21,211 bases of DNA from positions 6,693-27,903 of IMG/VR virus record IMGVR_UViG_3300030098_001908; one strand, 5' to 3'. Under the pieces are notes generated by a model that searched no databases, was not told where the DNA came from, and was given only the letters and a program-made list of their open reading frames with translations. Both the position numbers and the translations under genes were made by a program. Position 1 is the first letter of the stretch, and every line of letters begins with the position of its first letter. Origin of the DNA: a virus. Of this stretch, positions 8,201-14,067 are shown one piece after another.

Positions 8201-11200
8201 TATTTGTGCTTTTTCCATATCATATGATTGTCCTCCGTATTTATATACTTCAGCTCCTTTTTTATAATTAGCATGTTTAGTATCTAACGCATATGTTGAG
8301 GTTTGACCACCATATTCTTTAAATAATGGGAATGTTCTACGTTGTAAATCAAATATATTACCTGTATAATTTTCTAAATTAAAAGTATTACCAGTATTTC
8401 TTAATTGAAGATTATTTGGTAAAGTATTATAATAATTTAATGTACCTAGTTGACCTTTGTTATATGGTTTTGTAGGATCCCATCCTTGTATTGTACCTAT
8501 AGTTTGATTATTTGGTAATACAATTTGATTAAATCCTCTATCCTGTAAGAAAGAAAAAGCTTCATTATTTAATCTTGAATAAGGATCAAATCCTATTCTT
8601 GACATTTGAATCAAACGATTCATGTTTAAACCATCATTTTCCATAAGCCTTCTGGCAACTGGAAGATCCATTTCTGCATACTCTAAGGCTTGCATTAAGT
8701 TTTGTTCTTGTCTTTCTAATTCTAAAAATTCATCAGCATATTCATCTAATCCATATATTTCATTTTTTTTATTTCTAAGGTTTGCTAACTGAGTTTCTAA
8801 ATCATTTATTTTATTATAATATTTATCTATTCTATATTTGCTTCCACTTAAATAAGTAGATAAATCCGAAACACTTTTATTTTTTAGATCAGTAAACATA
8901 GGATCTACATTAATGTCAGTCTGAAGTTCTTTTAGATTATATCTATTAGGAAATCTTTGATCTACAAAACCTCTCATCCATCCATGAGCTCCTGGATCAA
9001 GTAAATGTAATCCATCATGATGACTGTCTAAAAATGGTTTATTTAATCCAGTCATTCCTATAGAGAAATTTGTTGGTAAAATTTGATTACCTGTAAATTG
9101 CATATAAGGACTACGAACATTACCTTGATTTATATAACTAAAATGTGATGGTAAAAGTTCTGGATACATATAATAATTAAAATCAGCTTGAGTACTATTT
9201 GGATTTAAATCAGTCCATCCAGTTCTACGACCTATGATACCGTCAATATCTCGTACATCATAGTTATCTGTTATATTTGTAAATTTAAACTGTGCTGCTT
9301 GATTATTTGCAAGACTTTCAAGACTGTTAAGATCTATAAAATTTCCTTGTACTATACTAGGATTAGTTTTTATAATACTTTTTAAATAATCTGCCTCACC
9401 GCTAGTATAATTTCTTTGTAATAACTTATCAAGCTTTTTAGTATTTAATAAATTTCCATCAGTAGTCATTTTTTTTCTGACTTTAGGAGAAAATTTAAAT
9501 CTACCTGTCTGAGCTTTAGGTAATTCACCACCTTCTTTTTTGTCTCCAAACATTAAACCAACATCAGGTCTTAGATTTCCTTTTTCATCATATTTTATTT
9601 CTTTAGGAACTATAATAGGAGCATATCTATTTTTTTCTATATCTCTATAGAAATCCATTACATTATTAAACTTTGTAGTTTGTGTTACGTCTGGAAAGAG
9701 TGTAGGATGTAAATTTAATTTTAATTGATTAAATTCTAGTGGTTTAAAAGTTGAAAAGTCTAAATCAGGGGTTATTTGAGGTAAACCAACAGGGTCAATT
9801 ATTCTATAATCAAGTATAGTACCACCAAAACCTGGTTTAACCATAATATTACCACCATGCAAATCTAAATGGAATAATCCTTCTTTATTTATGTCTAGTA
9901 AAAGATTATCTATAGATCTTTCTGTATCAAAAAGACTTCTAACATTTTCATTACCTGCTGTATCAAAATACTGATGTAATGTTACATAACCATCATTATT
10001 TAAATTAGGCATGTCATAAGAGATCAATCGTCCTTCAGGATCATACATAGCATTACTAGCTGTAATAAATTTGTCTGACATTTGACCAGCATTTTGTAGC
10101 CAATCATACTCACCTTGCATACTAGCAAAAGAATAATCACCAATAACTGGATGCGTTCTTTCAGTAGCAATTTTTCTATACATATCTGTGCTTATAGGAA
10201 CAGGAGTAGGTTTAGGTTTAGGAGCAGGTTTTGATTTACCTAATAAGAAATTCCATAACTGACCTCCCCATTGTTTCTTTACTGGACCAAAAGGAAATAA
10301 TCTACTAGTACCTGGATCTCTAAGGCTTAGTCCAAATGGTGTAGGAGGAAGATTATAAGAAAAACCAAAATTTGGTTTTGCTTGTGTTATAAAATTATCT
10401 GGATTCCAATGTCTTATTTCTAATGCCCTCGGATCTGCAGGGACATTTCTTGCATAATCAAAGTCTACGTTAAACGGTGTTCCGTCAGCATTTACAAATC
10501 TGCCTGGATAAAAGAAGTTATCCGAATCCATAGGATTACGCCAGTTAAAGTTTTTTCTAAACGCTACTCTTTTATCTGGTTTTATATCAGTAAAGCCTTC
10601 ATATTCTCTCCATATACCAGTTTCTCCTGGCATGCTTCCGTCTATTCTTCTCTTATAATCCATTTCATAAGGAAACTTCATAAACGTTCCTTGAAACGGA
10701 GTATTGAGGTTAAATGTCTCTGCTAAAAGAGGGGCAACTTTATCATTTACGTCTTTTACATTTTTTCCACGCTCTGGCGTACTTATCCCACTCCAATTTT
10801 TTCTTATTGTATTACCCCCCTGCATACCAGCAAATCCGTAATCTCCTGATAATATTGTTGACAATGCATCTGTTCTACCTAATAAGAAATTATGCTGATT
10901 GTCCATTTCAGCTCTTCCTCTATATCTATCTAAGTTAGTAATTGGATCAACTCCTGAACCCATCGTACCTGCATTTACTACATAATCAGCCACAGGAGTT
11001 CTTATATCCATGTATTCATATCCAGGTATAGTCTCTATATTAAACCTTGTAGTACCAGGAGGCGCTCCTTTAGTTTTATTCCAAGATTGTGCTAAAGTCA
11101 TATATCCAGGTTGAAGTTCTCTGCTAAACGATGATGGTCCCATTAGTGGAACTGCGTTAGCATAAAAACCATGTCTTCCGTATGATCTTAAATTCTTTTC

Positions 11201-11779
11201 AAATTCACCAGTATAGTTATCTCTAATGTTAGGTAATAAATCAAATTCACCATAAGATGCTTCTACATTACCTACATATGGATTTCTTGCGTTATAAATA
11301 GGAATCTTAGGATCAGCAAATATTTCATTCATTATAGGCGATGTCTTACCTTTTCCTAGAACCTCCATATAAAAATTAGGACTAGCCTGTTTAAAATCTA
11401 CAGCCAAGTTAGCTGCATCTATTGCAAAGTTCTTATCAAGATTAAACTGATCATAGTTTTGAATAAGATTATTAAATAAAGGATTTGAAGGTTGTAGATT
11501 GGCTATATTTAATTTTGCTAGTGCTGACTTTTCATAGTCTGTAAGATTAGCAAAATCACTTACACCCATACCTAATTCATTTATTCCAGTAAAACCTGCT
11601 GTGTTAGTACCCAATCCTCTAATGTCTACATTAGGATATAAATTCCTATACTGTTGAATTATGTTAGGTCTCCATTTAGATGGTGTATATTTTACGGGAG
11701 CATACTTACCAATTCCCGTTAGACCCCATTGTGCTTTAGGTAAAAGTTTTTTTCCTTTATTTTTTAATTTTCTGGACAT
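5201..11779 (-). CDS. Giant modular (polyvalent-type) phage protein with kinase-like, lysozyme-like and LPKAQ-repeat modules, 2192 aa
   Basis: One uninterrupted frame. A basic start (MSRKLKNKGKK) leads into LPKAQWG at residues 13-19. Related motifs recur at 501-506 (KKQWGG), 753-759 (LPKAQTG), 1188-1194 (MEKAQIG) and 1450-1456 (LPKAQNG), often after Gly-Gly and lysines, and split the protein into about five modules. Module 2, after a Pro/Lys linker (518-528), has a kinase-like loop HLDLHGGN (637-644) and IDPVG (661-665). Module 3 has LKELQTD (949-955), a long coiled coil and RGFNQIVLP before W1100, resembling a domain of large polyvalent proteins. Module 4 (about 1200-1400) is GH24-like, with TVGFG at 1262-1266 and ADFTYNLG downstream. 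Module 5 ends in Gly-rich hydrophobic stretches (about 1945-2035) that might touch membrane. I infer a virion protein injected with the DNA. A candidate promoter lies at 11805-11812. Confidence 0.85.
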   Translation of the reverse strand: MSRKLKNKGKKLLPKAQWGLTGIGKYAPVKYTPSKWRPNIIQQYRNLYPNVDIRGLGTNTAGFTGINELGMGVSDFANLTDYEKSALAKLNIANLQPSNPLFNNLIQNYDQFNLDKNFAIDAANLAVDFKQASPNFYMEVLGKGKTSPIMNEIFADPKIPIYNARNPYVGNVEASYGEFDLLPNIRDNYTGEFEKNLRSYGRHGFYANAVPLMGPSSFSRELQPGYMTLAQSWNKTKGAPPGTTRFNIETIPGYEYMDIRTPVADYVVNAGTMGSGVDPITNLDRYRGRAEMDNQHNFLLGRTDALSTILSGDYGFAGMQGGNTIRKNWSGISTPERGKNVKDVNDKVAPLLAETFNLNTPFQGTFMKFPYEMDYKRRIDGSMPGETGIWREYEGFTDIKPDKRVAFRKNFNWRNPMDSDNFFYPGRFVNADGTPFNVDFDYARNVPADPRALEIRHWNPDNFITQAKPNFGFSYNLPPTPFGLSLRDPGTSRLFPFGPVKKQWGGQLWNFLLGKSKPAPKPKPTPVPISTDMYRKIATERTHPVIGDYSFASMQGEYDWLQNAGQMSDKFITASNAMYDPEGRLISYDMPNLNNDGYVTLHQYFDTAGNENVRSLFDTERSIDNLLLDINKEGLFHLDLHGGNIMVKPGFGGTILDYRIIDPVGLPQITPDLDFSTFKPLEFNQLKLNLHPTLFPDVTQTTKFNNVMDFYRDIEKNRYAPIIVPKEIKYDEKGNLRPDVGLMFGDKKEGGELPKAQTGRFKFSPKVRKKMTTDGNLLNTKKLDKLLQRNYTSGEADYLKSIIKTNPSIVQGNFIDLNSLESLANNQAAQFKFTNITDNYDVRDIDGIIGRRTGWTDLNPNSTQADFNYYMYPELLPSHFSYINQGNVRSPYMQFTGNQILPTNFSIGMTGLNKPFLDSHHDGLHLLDPGAHGWMRGFVDQRFPNRYNLKELQTDINVDPMFTDLKNKSVSDLSTYLSGSKYRIDKYYNKINDLETQLANLRNKKNEIYGLDEYADEFLELERQEQNLMQALEYAEMDLPVARRLMENDGLNMNRLIQMSRIGFDPYSRLNNEAFSFLQDRGFNQIVLPNNQTIGTIQGWDPTKPYNKGQLGTLNYYNTLPNNLQLRNTGNTFNLENYTGNIFDLQRRTFPLFKEYGGQTSTYALDTKHANYKKGAEVYKYGGQSYDMEKAQIGKETSTYDQEYDMFENWLQEQEASWDYIKNTPSSVLKPDGKTYYMMFEDNKFYPYYFKNSDGTLETEATVGFGMKGADVYEKYKDGMSLEEAEEGRKKDIDNALRKTKIFIDANYGEGEYDKLDAREKFMLADFTYNLGRLSKYPNFADAIMTNNFDKALEHYIRKDEKGGTELARNDAYLNTYLQPWIISEQKRIAEEAANVERMNQFKQEQLVIPADNTMVGQNSFGGWKAGGETNKNKKMKAKDLAYFNNGGNLPKAQNGFSNFSLLNTEPYDPLMDQMRRMIHQNRIDTYYEPAGGQSRYNELQAWAQYQNALASGNESVINAYKALYPQFENLSYGDAFSMSRDATELAFNMNKNEALTKNPGRFSNLAMPAGTDGMPNFIWNNNRYGVEEGDDDIFQWRTADQIMDISNEMDQELNMDFFINNPDLTNASAEDYYNFMVDYYKDDKEKSRILRDIKKNNPDTYLDLLSPTRQAGLYNQFRTHQGKDKEIVYDPLSDENTSFMLQNNNDDFDYNQYILDNNIKQDVDNTYVDTPYNYNFEIGNPNTFEAGPNVNQAAVDGYLASKAFNLGPKKAQEWLKTHNAEQLENFKTTYGKSYFTTGTDAFGNPIFDEKAYNEFLEYKPGQTGDNRNAMFENIHAGMNNQIKESGIGSATLTFNNPNNNEESILNYSNAAIPEYLKDRRMALLNAKGDRLNAAEANLWGQTVPTINERSNQPLSWYEKNISKPWNDLGNWANAPVGAPPLSGFLFNTLDWAGDIARPLLVQGAGSIPRGVYNMFNEGDPNESTWLDRNMGEAQYYMPGKRLYENPNLANAGMVGLDAISVLPVGRAGSMAFKGLQGMGRNANFLTQGMKFNKGLRGNYNTLRGNYMDFNTLNQFKPQMNQLRAFDKTNPGQIRNYLNQKGPINLGTSPYTGRSYSLTGDMFSGANTRIGKEAIDFGTSFDKYKHIGTVPGYIGTSFINPENNISFDNPMNFTNPKIFNPNLRTTTVPRIK

Positions 11780-11804
11780 ATTAAATATGGTATACTATAA
11801 TATA

Positions 11805-11812
11805 CAAAAATA
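11805..11812 (-). promoter_or_regulatory. Candidate -7 element (TATTTTTG) for the giant gene
   Basis: The minus strand reads TATTTTTG, matching TAnnTTTG, 25 bases before ATG 11779. No TTG is seen at the expected distance upstream, so the promoter would be atypical or use another factor, as expected for a late phage gene. Because homopolymer A/T runs are common here, chance is a real alternative. Confidence 0.35.
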
Positions 11813-11891
11813 AAAAAAATAATCCTAGTAAACCCCCTTACACTTTATGGCACATCCAGTAATTACAAAAATTGTGTGCATGGCATTTTAG

Positions 11892-11922
11892 TTGGGTCCT
11901 ACACTGCGGCTCCCCAACTTTG
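11892..11922 (+). promoter_or_regulatory. Near-consensus promoter TTG-N20-CAACTTTG for the 11995 gene
   Basis: TTG at 11892-11894 is followed after 20 bases by CAACTTTG at 11915-11922, one mismatch from TAnnTTTG. The inferred transcript would start near 11929 and carry a structured leader of about 65 bases. The same bases can form a 7-bp inverted repeat (AGTTGGG, 11890-11896, with CCCAACT, 11913-11919), which could instead be an operator or an RNA hairpin. Confidence 0.4.
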
Positions 11923-11930
11923 TTCTGAAC

Positions 11931-11979
11931 CTGTTGTACCCCCGTAACAGAATGGGGGAGACAGGAGTTATTAACTGTC
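11931..11979 (+). promoter_or_regulatory. Structured 5' leader with competing stem-loops
   Basis: Three inverted repeats lie just upstream of ATG 11995. CCCCC (11939-11943) pairs with GGGGG (11954-11958) around a 10-base loop. CTGTT (11931-11935) can pair with AACAG (11946-11950), which lies inside that loop, so the two stems compete or form a pseudoknot. GACAG (11960-11964) pairs with CTGTC (11975-11979), followed by AAAAAAA and the start codon 15 bases later. The GC-rich runs stand out in an AT-rich genome. An mRNA-stabilising leader or a translational switch is plausible. Confidence 0.5.
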
Positions 11980-11994
11980 AAAAAAATTAAACAA

Positions 11995-12402
11995 ATGGCA
12001 AAAATTATCAAAATCCAAAAAGAGCTACACTTCAAATCAGTAGCTAAATCTAAGAAAGCAGTCATCTTCTGTGAAAATCCTTGCACAAAAGCTGACGTGG
12101 ACAGAGTTACTAAATTACGTGACAACCGTGGTAACAATACCGGTGACACTGTAATGCAGTTTGGGAAGATCAAAGCCAGAGGCTATTCTCTTCTACCAAA
12201 CTTCGGTCACAACTACTTTGTACCAATGGATGTTACAAAGGCCAAGCCTAAAGACTTGCCTAAAGTTGGTGACACCTTTACACTAGACGTCCTTGTTGAA
12301 GAACAAGAAGACGGGTCTTTAACGCCAGCTAAACCAGTAATCAACCGTAAGACAGGCAAGCCTGTTACTAACTGTTACTGGGCTGGACTACCTACTGCGT
12401 AG
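11995..12402 (+). CDS. Unknown small basic protein with optimised-looking codons, 135 aa
   Basis: I do not recognise the family. The protein is basic and beta-rich, with patches FENP-like FCENPCTKADVD, MQFGKIKARGYSLLPNFGHNYF and a C-terminal KPVTNCYWAGLPTA. It has no signal peptide or membrane span. The gene differs from its neighbours: it is visibly richer in G and C and favours C-ending codons (TAC, AAC, GAC, TTC, ATC). In Bacteroidota this is typical of very highly expressed genes, although recent transfer is the alternative. It has its own hairpin-rich leader, a candidate promoter and a stem-loop right after the stop, so it looks like a single-gene transcription unit. An abundant DNA-binding or virion protein would fit. 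ATG 11995 follows an A-rich stretch (AAATTAAACAA), the usual start context here. Confidence 0.82.
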   Translation: MAKIIKIQKELHFKSVAKSKKAVIFCENPCTKADVDRVTKLRDNRGNNTGDTVMQFGKIKARGYSLLPNFGHNYFVPMDVTKAKPKDLPKVGDTFTLDVLVEEQEDGSLTPAKPVINRKTGKPVTNCYWAGLPTA

Positions 12403-12407
12403 GTTCC

Positions 12408-12441
12408 AGAGAAAACACTGACTTGAGTTGGTGTTTCTTCT
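12408..12441 (+). terminator. Stem-loop after the 11995 gene, terminator or 3' stabiliser
   Basis: AGAG-A-AAACAC (12408-12418) pairs with GTGTTT-C-TTCT (12431-12441), leaving a 12-base loop. There is one internal mismatch and one G-U pair. It begins 6 bases after the stop codon. No T-run follows it, so a 3'-end-protecting or processing hairpin is as likely as an intrinsic terminator. Confidence 0.5.
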
Positions 12442-12648
12442 AGGACGAATCACTATCATGTATACTTACTTGTAAAATTTGTGCTATTTGTCCTGCAATT
12501 CCAACAAAACCTAACAAATCTCAAGAAAAGTTAGGAAAAAAACATTTTATGTGTGTAAAAGTGTGAGGATGAGGTCTCATTTCCCATTATTCTCCACTTT
12601 TTACCACATGATTGTTTTCATAACACATATTAATAATATAGCTATCAT

Positions 12649-12686
12649 GAGAGTAGTAGTAGCACAAACTGTCTACTATTACTCTT
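12649..12686 (+). other. 14-bp stem-loop
   Basis: GAGAGTAGTAGTAG (12649-12662) pairs with CTACTATTACTCTT (12673-12686) across a 10-base loop. All 14 positions pair if two G-U pairs are allowed. The G-U pairs form only when the plus strand is transcribed; on the minus strand they become A-C mismatches. No T-run follows. Confidence 0.7.
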
Positions 12687-12784
12687 ATGGTACTATAATA
12701 GACTATATGTCTCTTCTCTCTCTATAGGATGAGCATATATATAACCGCAATATTGAAAAAAATATACACAAACCAAAGGGTATG

Positions 12785-12802
12785 CACATAAGGAATTATG
12801 TG
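12785..12802 (+). other. 7-bp hairpin with a GGAA tetraloop
   Basis: CACATAA (12785-12791) and TTATGTG (12796-12802) form a perfect stem capped by GGAA, a GNRA-type loop. GNRA loops are a mark of folded RNA and often dock into receptors. On the minus strand the loop would be TTCC, which is not GNRA. Confidence 0.6.
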
Positions 12803-12913
12803 AAGTATAATCTACAGGATTGAAAAAATGTAAGTCCCTAGAATGTCACTAAGGCAAGCATGCAACACTAAATGCGAATGACTACTTGTTAGGTGTATAT
12901 ATATATAAATCTT

Positions 12914-12987
12914 AGAGAATAGAGGTGTACACACTGCCTAGACGTAGGAGGAAGGAAAGTGTCATAATATATCAACCTCTATTTTCT
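12914..12987 (+). ncRNA. Nested three-tier RNA stem structure
   Basis: An outer 13-bp stem (12914-12926 with 12975-12987, one G-U pair) encloses a middle stem ACACT/AGTGT (12931-12935 with 12958-12962). That encloses a tip CCTA/TAGG (12937-12940 with 12945-12948) around loop GACG. The internal loop on the 3' side carries AGGAGGAAGGA, a purine-rich Shine-Dalgarno-like run that is rare in this window, with no start codon just downstream. The nesting is too regular for simple chance and suggests a small RNA or cis-acting element. No known RNA family is recognised. Confidence 0.55.
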
Positions 12988-13184
12988 TTTAGCATAAGGC
13001 TAGTCACCTTTAGGCACATGCAGTAGTGCTGACTTATTTCTAACAACAGGACTCTAATCTGGCTGCACTTTGTGAGATAGGGCGATCTAATGACTAAAGG
13101 ATTGTTGTATCTCTGTATAATACACTATGCAAGCAAAGTAAAAGGAATTATTTATGTATTAACAAAAAAAGGAGAAAGACAGTA

Positions 13185-13255
13185 TACTAGTTACTCTGAG
13201 AGCTGTCAGTATAGTGAGAAGGTGTATCTTCTCTCTATATAGAATAGTACTAGTA
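13185..13255 (+). promoter_or_regulatory. Long bulged hairpin just upstream of the 13276 gene
   Basis: TACTAG-T-TACT (13185-13195) pairs with AGTACTAGTA (13246-13255), ten pairs with one bulged T. It encloses a second stem, 13209-13221 with 13228-13240 (TATAG, a T-T mismatch, GAGAAG), around a 6-base loop. An alternative 5-bp stem GACAG/CTGTC (13178-13182 with 13203-13207) would clash with the outer stem. It ends 20 bases before ATG 13276, a position suited to translational control. Confidence 0.55.
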
Positions 13256-13275
13256 ACCCAAATTACACACAAAAA

Positions 13276-13692
13276 ATGGAAAAATACAGAGGAACATTAA
13301 AACACATAGATCACCATGAGACACTAAATGTTATTGGTGAAGTACCAGAAGATGGCACATATAACTTTACACATCCAGATAATACTACTAAATTTGAAGA
13401 CTTAACTTGGATTAAAGATTATATTTACAGAGGTGTAGACAATACACTTATAAGCGCAATGGTTAGATCATACGTAGTTTTTGACAATGGTTTTCATGCA
13501 TCTATTATTAATGGTAATAATGCATTTGCTGGACCAGGTAAATATGAATGTGCTATCCTTAATAAAGATGGTGATATGGTAGATGATGAAGGAATAAGTA
13601 ATGAATGGACAGATCCATATTGTCATTTATCAGTTGAAGAACTAGAAAAATTACTCGTAAAAATATCAAAACTTAAAAAAGAAACTATATGA
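13276..13692 (+). CDS. Unknown phage protein, 138 aa
   Basis: First gene of the plus-strand cluster after the structured gap. The middle segment (NGFHASIINGN with GKYECAILNKDGDMV) resembles a family of small phage proteins built around 'NGYG.SV.......G.YE.AVL..DG'. Those usually end with a short helical tail like the ELEKLLVKISKLKK seen here. Their function is not known to me. The protein is acidic in the second half (VDDEGISNEWTD) and has no export signal. ATG follows CACACAAAAA, the A-rich context used across the window. Its stop overlaps the next small gene in ATGA, suggesting coupled translation. Confidence 0.8.
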   Translation: MEKYRGTLKHIDHHETLNVIGEVPEDGTYNFTHPDNTTKFEDLTWIKDYIYRGVDNTLISAMVRSYVVFDNGFHASIINGNNAFAGPGKYECAILNKDGDMVDDEGISNEWTDPYCHLSVEELEKLLVKISKLKKETI

Positions 13693-13778
13693 CACCAATA
13701 TCAAAAAGATCATACGCAATACTTATAGGTATAGTAATAGTTATAGGTATGTGCATAAACTTAACGTGCAATGGATAG
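13689..13778 (+). CDS. Tiny single-span membrane peptide, 29 aa
   Basis: ATG overlaps the previous stop as ATGA. The peptide has a short polar, basic start (MTPISKRSYA), one hydrophobic span (ILIGIVIVIGMCI) and a short tail. The span and coupling make it a believable real gene despite its length. It overlaps the next membrane peptide by 8 bases. Paired tiny membrane proteins in phages can be holin or spanin components or inhibitors of a host membrane protein, but no specific family is recognised. Confidence 0.5.
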   Translation: MTPISKRSYAILIGIVIVIGMCINLTCNG

Positions 13779-13881
13779 ATTAATGCATTTTATACACAGA
13801 TATAGAAAATATATTGGTTGGATTATACCAGTAATATACTTATTATTTATACTTGTCATAGTATGTATGGCAATTGTTTAA
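13771..13881 (+). CDS. Small single-span membrane protein, 36 aa
   Basis: The N-terminal third is basic (MDRLMHFIHRYRKYIG). It is followed by one strong hydrophobic span (WIIPVIYLLFILVIVCMAIV) reaching the C-terminus, so the basic end should face the cytoplasm with the span as tail anchor. It starts 8 bases inside the previous peptide gene. It resembles a minimal holin-like or phage membrane regulator, but this is inference from topology only. Confidence 0.55.
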   Translation: MDRLMHFIHRYRKYIGWIIPVIYLLFILVIVCMAIV

Positions 13882-13902
13882 CTAGAATAGATTATTAATA
13901 AA

Positions 13903-14067
13903 ATGAAAAAAAATGAAAGAAGATTATCAAGAAAGCAAAAGAGGAGTGTTAAACGTAAGTTGGATTTGGAAGAAAATATTCAACCATATAAAACCAAGAT
14001 TCACAAATCAGACAAGAATTACAGAAGAAAACCCAAACATGGATCATGGGATGAGGAAGACATGTAA
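13903..14067 (+). CDS. Very basic small protein, 54 aa
   Basis: Starting at ATG 13903 behind ATTAATAAA, the protein is extremely lysine- and arginine-rich (MKKNERRLSRKQKRSVKRK, later NYRRKPKHGSWDEEDM). A nucleic-acid-binding or RNA-associated role is plausible. The alternative reading frame from ATG 13913 runs through the same DNA and continues into the next gene. I favour this frame because its start comes first, its composition is coherent and its stop overlaps the next gene's likely start at 14039, as is usual here. It could still be a chance frame. Confidence 0.5.
   Translation: MKKNERRLSRKQKRSVKRKLDLEENIQPYKTKIHKSDKNYRRKPKHGSWDEEDM

Larger units (their letters stand above)
12443..13275 (+). 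other. Long non-coding junction rich in stem-loops
   Basis: About 830 bases without a convincing gene on either strand, in a genome where most gaps are under 100 bases. It holds at least four clear hairpins, listed separately (12649-12686, 12785-12802, 12914-12987, 13185-13255). Weaker ones include AAGG/CCTT (12996-13010) and GCAC/GTGC (13014-13029). No tRNA with a complete cloverleaf was found. I see no direct-repeat iterons long enough to name an origin. It sits between minus-strand late-looking and plus-strand early-looking genes, a usual site for an origin, a regulatory RNA or a long 5' leader of the 13276 gene. Confidence 0.6.

Noticed and set aside
11838-12173. Minus-strand 111-residue open frame opposite the 11995 gene
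   Set aside because: It lies antisense to a better-supported gene and crosses the hairpin leader.
12471-12566. Cysteine-rich open frame (CKICAIC) in the gap
   Set aside because: No ATG, GTG or TTG start lies between the upstream stop and the cysteine motif, so I see no way to begin translation.
13025-13110. tRNA-like pattern around GGACTCTAATCTGG, with a possible CTA or TCT anticodon loop
   Set aside because: The anticodon stem pairs poorly, the universal T33 is missing in the better-paired reading, and no T-arm (GGTTCRANNCC) or matching acceptor stem is found.
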